Assembly: GCA_964351195.1 (NCBI GenBank)
Contig: CAYGNI010000073.1
Location: forward strand, 1 to 9,860
Source: TMED27 sp964351195
Lineage (GTDB): Bacteria; Pseudomonadota; Alphaproteobacteria; Micavibrionales; Micavibrionaceae
DNA length: 9,860 bases
Direction: 5' to 3'
A program made the translations under genes and the position numbers. Positions 5,487-9,860 of this stretch are shown here, piece by piece. The notes beneath the pieces were generated by a model, which saw nothing but the letters and a program-made list of their open reading frames with translations, did not search any database and was not told the origin of the DNA. Numbering within the stretch: the first letter of the stretch is position 1; each line of letters begins with the position of its first letter.

Positions 5487-6592
5487 TCAAAATTTAGTTC
5501 TGCTGCTGGGGCTGCACCCAATATGGCAATGATCGCGGAGATTTTTGTAGGATCAAAAAGAAAAAGATGGCGTTCTTCTTTCTTTCCCCCTGGTAAGTAT
5601 TCAACATATGGCATTGCTTGTAATCCTTTCGTTAATTCCTCATTGGTCAGGCCGGCAAGAGATTGATCGGAAAGACCTTGTGGGTCTATCTCATAGGATA
5701 ATCTATCAGCATCAGGGCTTTCGGTGAGGGCTGAGTGTATTTTAAGGGTTTTCGGATTAATATTAAAAGCCATTGGAAGAAAAGCTGAGCTTTGCCCCAA
5801 GTGTTTTTCTGTTAATTTTTTCGCTAAAGCAAAAGCAGCACGTTGAGGGCCAAAAGGTATTTCTTCAAGGCATGGTTCAAATCTTTCTAATTCAGCTTTA
5901 ATCTCTGCTAGGGTTGTTGTCTCAGAAGGGATTTCTATGTCTGCATTACCCACCCTTGTCGCGCCCATATCGCCAATGCGGTTCTCCCTGTCTTGTATTC
6001 TCGCTTCTATTGCTGCGGGAACATCAGGAGATGGTATTTTGCAATGCTCGCGCTTTGTAAATAAGCGCATTGTTGCATATGGTAACAAATCAGGCGACCA
6101 GGGACCTCTAAAAATAATAGAGGCTGAATGTGTGAAACTACGATCGGCGGTCCCTAGACCACTCTCACTTTTTGATCCATATCTGGTAAATGCGTGATAT
6201 ATTTCGCCGTCTGGAGAAATAATGGGACGATATAGTAAGGCATGCCCATTCCATGAGTCAGAATTACCAATAATCATTTTGTCTATTGACCTTTTGAATA
6301 CGCTTTCTGCAGAAAGTGCGCATTGCATCCAACCGGGCATTTCCTTTGTCATTGCTGTTGCACGGTAATCCGCTCCAGATTTAATTGGTCCGTCGGGGCT
6401 TATTAATAATTTTGAGTATACGTAGCTTGCTATTTCTACTGGTGCTTCAGGATCTGTCACTCTCTTTAACGTGGGTGTTGTTGGTTCAGGGCTTGAAGGC
6501 TCAGGAGGCGGCTCAGGAAGCGGCTCAGGAGAAGGTTTTGTGCTTTGCACAGTTAGTGCAAAAAGTCTTTTTAGAGTTTCATGAACGTTCAT
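5477..6592 (-). CDS. Protein of unknown function with Pro-Glu linker, AT-rich insertion
   Basis: I do not recognise this 371-residue protein. Residues 1-16 could form a short helix but are not a signal peptide. Residues 19-41 are a Pro/Ser/Glu-rich linker built from PEP repeats. Two short matching stretches, LLISPDGPI (62-70) and PIISPDGEI (123-131), suggest an internal duplication of a strand-turn unit. Between and after them come WNGHALLYR (114-122) and DRSFTHSASIIF (150-161), with conserved-looking His residues. Residues 191-262 look helical and charged. No membrane segment is evident. The gene is strikingly AT-rich: hand counts give 22/60 G+C at 5881-5940 and 20/60 at 6241-6300, against 37/60 at 8461-8520 in ilvB. 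It has its own predicted promoter and terminator, so it looks horizontally acquired. The continuous frame and linker structure support a real gene. Function is unassigned. Confidence 0.75.
   Translation of the reverse strand: MNVHETLKRLFALTVQSTKPSPEPLPEPPPEPSSPEPTTPTLKRVTDPEAPVEIASYVYSKLLISPDGPIKSGADYRATAMTKEMPGWMQCALSAESVFKRSIDKMIIGNSDSWNGHALLYRPIISPDGEIYHAFTRYGSKSESGLGTADRSFTHSASIIFRGPWSPDLLPYATMRLFTKREHCKIPSPDVPAAIEARIQDRENRIGDMGATRVGNADIEIPSETTTLAEIKAELERFEPCLEEIPFGPQRAAFALAKKLTEKHLGQSSAFLPMAFNINPKTLKIHSALTESPDADRLSYEIDPQGLSDQSLAGLTNEELTKGLQAMPYVEYLPGGKKEERHLFLFDPTKISAIIAILGAAPAAELNFDAQ
6498..6533. repeat. Three tandem 12-bp repeats encoding the Pro-Glu linker
   Basis: GGCTCAGGAGGC (6498-6509), GGCTCAGGAAGC (6510-6521) and GGCTCAGGAGAA (6522-6533) stand head to tail within the unknown gene. 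The unit length is a multiple of three, so copy-number change would lengthen or shorten the linker without a frameshift. Each unit encodes four residues of the PEP type on the minus strand. Confidence 0.85.
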
Positions 6593-6598
6593 TGCAAA

Positions 6599-6627
6599 GT
6601 TATACCATATTATGCAAATTAAAGCAA
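6599..6627 (-). promoter_or_regulatory. Predicted sigma70-type promoter for the unknown gene, leaderless spacing
   Basis: On the minus strand TTGCTT (plus 6622-6627), a 17-nt spacer, and TATAAC (plus 6599-6604) match the housekeeping consensus at 4/6 and 5/6 positions with optimal spacing. The ATG at 6590-6592 follows the -10 hexamer after only 6 nt. Transcription would therefore start at or next to the A of the start codon, and no Shine-Dalgarno is present. The element begins about 11 bp past the stop codon of the hydrolase gene. Confidence 0.6.
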
Positions 6628-6638
6628 TAGTGTTGTTT

Positions 6639-7415
6639 TTAATTTTGGACGTTTATTATCTTCGGTAAATACGCGCTGGACCAAGCGGTGACGCAGCGGG
6701 CGACGTATTCGGCCGCGCCATCTGCGAATAATAAATGATCGTGGGTGTTCAATGAAATAAAGCTTTTGGGGTGCATGGCCCATTTATAGATATCGCTGGC
6801 GTGGGAAATGGGTACGGTATCGTCAATGGGGCTATGACAGATAAGGAGAGGTTTTTTGAGGGCGTGAACGGCTGCTTCTATATTTTGGGATTTAATATCA
6901 TCGATGAATTGTTTTTTGATGGTGAAGGGACGACCGGCGAGAAGGACTTCCGCGCTGCCCTCTTGTTCGATTTTTTCAACATCGCAGCCGAATTGTTTCA
7001 TGACATTTGTGGTGTTGGACGGCGCGCCGATTGTGACCACGGCGCCCACTTCGGGGGTATCCTTGGCGGCGACGAGCACCGCGGTTCCGCCCAGTGAATG
7101 TCCGATGATAAGGCTTGGAGCTTCATAATGTTCGCGCATATAATCAATGGTGGTTAAAATATCGGCGACATTGGAACTGAAGTTGGTGTTTTCAAACCGG
7201 CCTTCGCTTTTGCCAAGGCCCGTGAAGTCAAAGCGAAGAACGGCGACGCCTTCCTCATTCAGGGCATGGACAATCCGGCTTGCCGGGGTGAGATCTTTGC
7301 CACAGGTAAAGCAATGCGCGAAAAGTGCGTAGGCACAGGGTTCACCGTTGTCGGGCATATCAATACGGGCGGAGAGTTTATGGCCTTGGGAACCAGTGAA
7401 CTCGAATTTAGCCAT
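6639..7415 (-). CDS. Alpha/beta hydrolase (hydrolase half of OsmC-fusion type)
   Basis: The 258-residue serine hydrolase has the nucleophile elbow GHSLGG with S107, the likely acid D198 in HSPIDDTV, and catalytic H227 in HDHLLF. The oxyanion region is near FAHCFTCGKD (32-41), and the FDFTGLGKSEG and NTNFSSNVAD stretches are highly typical of proteins in which this domain is fused to an OsmC peroxiredoxin-like domain (about 400 residues). Here the frame ends at YLPKIINVQN, just where OsmC would follow, and no OsmC remnant is visible downstream. The substrate is unknown; a small ester or stress-related thioester substrate is conceivable. The ATG overlaps the ilvN stop codon by 8 bp (ATGGCTAA) and AGGG lies upstream inside ilvN, so it should be translated from the ilvBN transcript by coupling. 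Confidence 0.88.
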   Translation of the reverse strand: MAKFEFTGSQGHKLSARIDMPDNGEPCAYALFAHCFTCGKDLTPASRIVHALNEEGVAVLRFDFTGLGKSEGRFENTNFSSNVADILTTIDYMREHYEAPSLIIGHSLGGTAVLVAAKDTPEVGAVVTIGAPSNTTNVMKQFGCDVEKIEQEGSAEVLLAGRPFTIKKQFIDDIKSQNIEAAVHALKKPLLICHSPIDDTVPISHASDIYKWAMHPKSFISLNTHDHLLFADGAAEYVARCVTAWSSAYLPKIINVQN

Positions 7416-7998
7416 TTTTGCGCCCTGTTTCGGGGTCGATGAATTTTCCGCGTGAGATGGCGGCGACGCCTGTGCGGCTTACGTCTGTGAGGCCCAGAGG
7501 TTTCATGAGATTGATGAAGGCGTCGATTTTACTCGTGTCGCCTGTGATTTCGAACACGAAGGATTCCAGGGTTGAATCAACAGGGTTAGCCCGGAAAACA
7601 TCGGCGATACGCAAAGATTCAATGCGGTGGTCGCCTGTGGCTTCGACCTTGACGAGGGCCAGCTCGCGGTTGACATGCGGGCCGTATGTAGTCAGATCGC
7701 GCACGCGTTTTACGGGGACGAGTTGGCCCAGCTGGGCTTTGATTTGCTCAATGACAGCAGGGGTGCCGCTGGAGACGATGGTGATGCGCGAGGAGTGATG
7801 CTCGTGGTCGGTTTCGGCGACGGTCAGGCTTTCGATGTTATAGCCGCGGCCCGTGAAAAGACCGATCACGCGGGCAAGCACGCCCGGCTCGTTCTCGACG
7901 ATGATAGCAAGAGTGTGCGTCTCGATCTCCTGATTTTCAGGACCGGGCGCATAGACGGATTTCGATTTTTTGTCTTTTTTAGAGGGCTTTGCGTTCAT
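7408..7998 (-). CDS. ilvN: Acetolactate synthase small (regulatory) subunit
   Basis: This regulatory subunit binds the large subunit IlvB, raises its activity and mediates feedback inhibition by valine in the cytoplasm (family knowledge). The 196-residue protein carries an ACT domain at about 29-100 (LAIIVENEPGVLARVIGLFTGRGYNIESL) and the ALS small-subunit C-terminal domain at about 108-183 (RELALVKVEA and DVSRTGVAAISRG). The family is usually about 160-175 residues. The extra length is a Lys/Ser-rich N-terminal extension of about 25 residues. No Shine-Dalgarno is evident before the ATG at 7996-7998. The gene follows ilvB after 42 bp and overlaps the hydrolase gene by 8 bp. Some alphaproteobacterial genomes call the same gene ilvH; the symbol is interchangeable here. 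Confidence 0.96.
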   Translation of the reverse strand: MNAKPSKKDKKSKSVYAPGPENQEIETHTLAIIVENEPGVLARVIGLFTGRGYNIESLTVAETDHEHHSSRITIVSSGTPAVIEQIKAQLGQLVPVKRVRDLTTYGPHVNRELALVKVEATGDHRIESLRIADVFRANPVDSTLESFVFEITGDTSKIDAFINLMKPLGLTDVSRTGVAAISRGKFIDPETGRKNG

Positions 7999-8040
7999 AG
8001 TTTTGTTTTAGCAGGGTTTGGATGCTTTGCAAATTTAAAC

Positions 8041-9858
8041 TTAAACCAATGTTTTATCAAACTTCGCCGCGTCGGGGGAGAGGATCATTTCGTTATGGGC
8101 CTTGCCGGACGGGATCATCGGGAAGCAGTTTTCCTTTTGATCGACGCAGACATCAACGATCGTCACCTTGTCGGTTTTCAGCATTTCTTCGATCACGCCA
8201 TCGAGTTCATCCACGCTTTCCGCGCGCAGGCCAATACCGCCATAGGCTTCGGCGAGTTTAACGAAGTCGGGCAGGGAGTCGGTATAGGAGTTTGAGTAGC
8301 GCTCGCCGTGCAAGAGTTCCTGCCACTGTCTTACCATGCCCATCCATTGGTTGTTCAAGATGAAGATTTTAACCGGTGTGCGGTATTGAACGGCGCAGGA
8401 CATTTCCTGAATGTTCATCAAAATCGAGGCTTCGCCCGCAACATCGACAACGAGGGCGTCCGGGTTGCCCATTTGTGTACCGATAGCGGCAGGCAGACCA
8501 TAGCCCATGGTGCCAAGGCCGCCGGAGGTCATCCAGCGGTTTGGCTCATTAAAGGGCAGGAATTGCGCGGCCCACATCTGGTGTTGGCCGACTTCGGTGG
8601 TGATGTACGCGTCGCGCGGGTCTTTTTCCATGAAGTGACGCAGGCGTTCGAGCGCGTATTGCGGCTTGATGATGGTGTTGTGTTTTTTGTACGCGAGGCA
8701 GTTTTTCGCGCGCCATGTTTCGATCTGATCCCACCATTTTTTCATGGCGGGCGCGTCGGCTTTGTATTTGCGTTTCTTCCAAACTTTGAGCATGGCTTCG
8801 AGGGCGAGCTTCGCATCCGCGACGATTGGGATGTCGATATGGATGTTTTTGTTGATCGAGCTTGGGTCGATATCAACGTGGATTTTGGTTGAGTTCGGGG
8901 AGAACGCGTCTGTACGTCCCGTCACGCGGTCGTCAAAACGCGCGCCGATATTGATCATGACATCGCAATCATGCATACACCAGTTGGCTTCGAATGTGCC
9001 GTGCATGCCAAGCATGCCGAGCCATTGCTTGTCGTTGGCCGGGTAGGCGCCCAGGCCCATCAGGGTTGAGGTGATGGGGAAGCCGGTTTCGCGGACAAGC
9101 TCACGCAAAAGCTTTGAGGCTTCGGGCCCGGCATTGATAACGCCGCCGCCGGTGTAGAATACGGGTTGTTTGGCATTGGCCATAAGCTCCACGGCCGCTT
9201 CGATGGCGGCCATGTCGGGCTCTGTACGTGGCTGATAGTTTTGCTGTGCATATGGCTTTGCGGGTCTGTACGTGCCTTTGGCAAACTGTACGTCTTTGGG
9301 AATGTCGATCACGACGGGTCCGGGGCGGCCGGATTTGGCGACGTGGAAGCTTTCATGCATGATGTCCGCGAGTTCTTCGACATCGTCGGCAAGGTAATTG
9401 TGTTTTGTACACGGGCGGGTGATGCCGGTTGTATCGGCTTCCTGGAAAGCGTCCGTACCGATCATAAAGGTTGGGACCTGCCCCGTGATGCAGACGAGGG
9501 GAATTGAGTCCATCAGCGCATCGGTCAAGCCGGTGACCGCGTTTGTCGCGCCGGGGCCGGATGTCACAAGCGCGCAGCCGACTTTACCCGTAGAGCGGGC
9601 ATAGCCCTCGGCAGCATGAAGCGCGCCGCCTTCCTGACGGACCAGAACGTGCCGGATTTTGTCTTGGTTTTTGAAAATCTCATCATAGATTGGAAGCACT
9701 GCGCCGCCGGGATAACCAAAGATGACCTCAACGCCTTGGTCGATGAGGGCTTTGATCACGATTTCCGCGCCGGTCATTTGGTCGGACTTCGTTTTGGCCG
9801 GCTTGGTTTTTTGTGCGTCTTGTTTTGCGTCTGCAGTGCTCATTGTCTTTTCGCTCAT
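8041..9858 (-). CDS. ilvB: Acetolactate synthase large (catalytic) subunit
   Basis: This thiamine-diphosphate and FAD enzyme condenses pyruvate with pyruvate or 2-oxobutyrate, the first committed step of branched-chain amino-acid synthesis. Its 605 residues comprise a low-complexity Lys/Gln/Ala N-terminus (1-27), the TPP pyrimidine-binding domain from about 28 with GYPGGAVLPIYDE and catalytic E76 in VRQEGGALHAAEGYAR, and a central FAD/Rossmann domain (about 215-360, with IGARFDDRVTGR). The TPP pyrophosphate domain follows, from about 400 (GGLGTMGYGLPAAIG, AGEASILMN, LNNQWMGMVRQWQ). The Mg2+-binding Asp of the GDG-type motif is replaced by E476. The ATG at 9856-9858 lies 2 bp from the window edge, so its ribosome binding site cannot be seen; a second in-frame ATG at 9841-9843 (residue 6) is also possible. 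It is the first visible gene of the ilvBN-hydrolase unit. Confidence 0.96.
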   Translation of the reverse strand: MSEKTMSTADAKQDAQKTKPAKTKSDQMTGAEIVIKALIDQGVEVIFGYPGGAVLPIYDEIFKNQDKIRHVLVRQEGGALHAAEGYARSTGKVGCALVTSGPGATNAVTGLTDALMDSIPLVCITGQVPTFMIGTDAFQEADTTGITRPCTKHNYLADDVEELADIMHESFHVAKSGRPGPVVIDIPKDVQFAKGTYRPAKPYAQQNYQPRTEPDMAAIEAAVELMANAKQPVFYTGGGVINAGPEASKLLRELVRETGFPITSTLMGLGAYPANDKQWLGMLGMHGTFEANWCMHDCDVMINIGARFDDRVTGRTDAFSPNSTKIHVDIDPSSINKNIHIDIPIVADAKLALEAMLKVWKKRKYKADAPAMKKWWDQIETWRAKNCLAYKKHNTIIKPQYALERLRHFMEKDPRDAYITTEVGQHQMWAAQFLPFNEPNRWMTSGGLGTMGYGLPAAIGTQMGNPDALVVDVAGEASILMNIQEMSCAVQYRTPVKIFILNNQWMGMVRQWQELLHGERYSNSYTDSLPDFVKLAEAYGGIGLRAESVDELDGVIEEMLKTDKVTIVDVCVDQKENCFPMIPSGKAHNEMILSPDAAKFDKTLV

Positions 9859-9860
9859 AT

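Noticed and set aside
7627..8295. Plus-strand open frame of 222 codons crossing ilvN, the gap and ilvB
   Set aside because: It spans two firmly identified antisense genes and has no family features.
8308..8892. Plus-strand open frame of 194 codons opposite ilvB
   Set aside because: It is an antisense shadow of the TPP enzyme, without a ribosome binding site or family match.

Overview
The window reads as a stretch of chromosome from a Gram-negative alphaproteobacterium with moderate G+C content. The basis is indirect: the wording of the acetolactate synthase, ketol-acid reductoisomerase and TypA proteins, the ilvB-ilvN-(x)-ilvC order, and a flagellar rod-type mini-protein. I cannot name the genus. 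A lineage such as the Micavibrio/Rhodospirillales area would be plausible, but that is a guess. Almost all genes lie on the minus strand; only one (MAPEG family, 2088-2468) is on the plus strand.

Left part (1-2036). The window opens inside typA/bipA, a ribosome-associated translational GTPase of which only the first 246 residues are visible. A 171-bp gap upstream of it carries two similar GC-rich palindromes; the right-hand one is a plausible terminator for the next gene. That gene is a formyltransferase-fold enzyme related to, but distinct from, methionyl-tRNA formyltransferase. Just upstream of it lies an 81-residue protein that looks like the two terminal helices of a flagellar rod protein without the middle.

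Middle part (2037-4306). A short divergent AT-rich gap separates the mini rod protein from a MAPEG-family membrane protein on the plus strand. The 3' end of the MAPEG gene overlaps the 3' end of the second of two tandem EamA/DMT-type ten-helix transporters by 44 bp. The two transporters overlap by 11 bp, the downstream one starts with GTG, and they look like an old tandem duplication. Only about 19 nt separate the first transporter's start from the ilvC terminator.

Right part (4307-9860). This is a branched-chain amino-acid biosynthesis cluster, in transcription order: ilvB (acetolactate synthase large subunit), ilvN (small regulatory subunit), an alpha/beta hydrolase overlapping ilvN by 8 bp, an AT-rich gene of unknown function, and ilvC (ketol-acid reductoisomerase). 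IlvB and IlvN form the enzyme that makes acetolactate or acetohydroxybutyrate, and IlvC converts these to the dihydroxy acids, so the cluster covers the first two shared steps to valine, isoleucine and leucine.

The most unusual element is the gene of unknown function at 5477-6592. Its base composition differs sharply from its neighbours. It has a predicted promoter only 6 nt from its start codon (suggesting a leaderless mRNA), its own terminator overlapping its stop codon, and a repeat-built Pro-Glu linker. It looks like a self-contained insertion into the ilv cluster. The adjacent hydrolase resembles the N-terminal half of hydrolase-OsmC fusion proteins and ends where the OsmC domain would begin.
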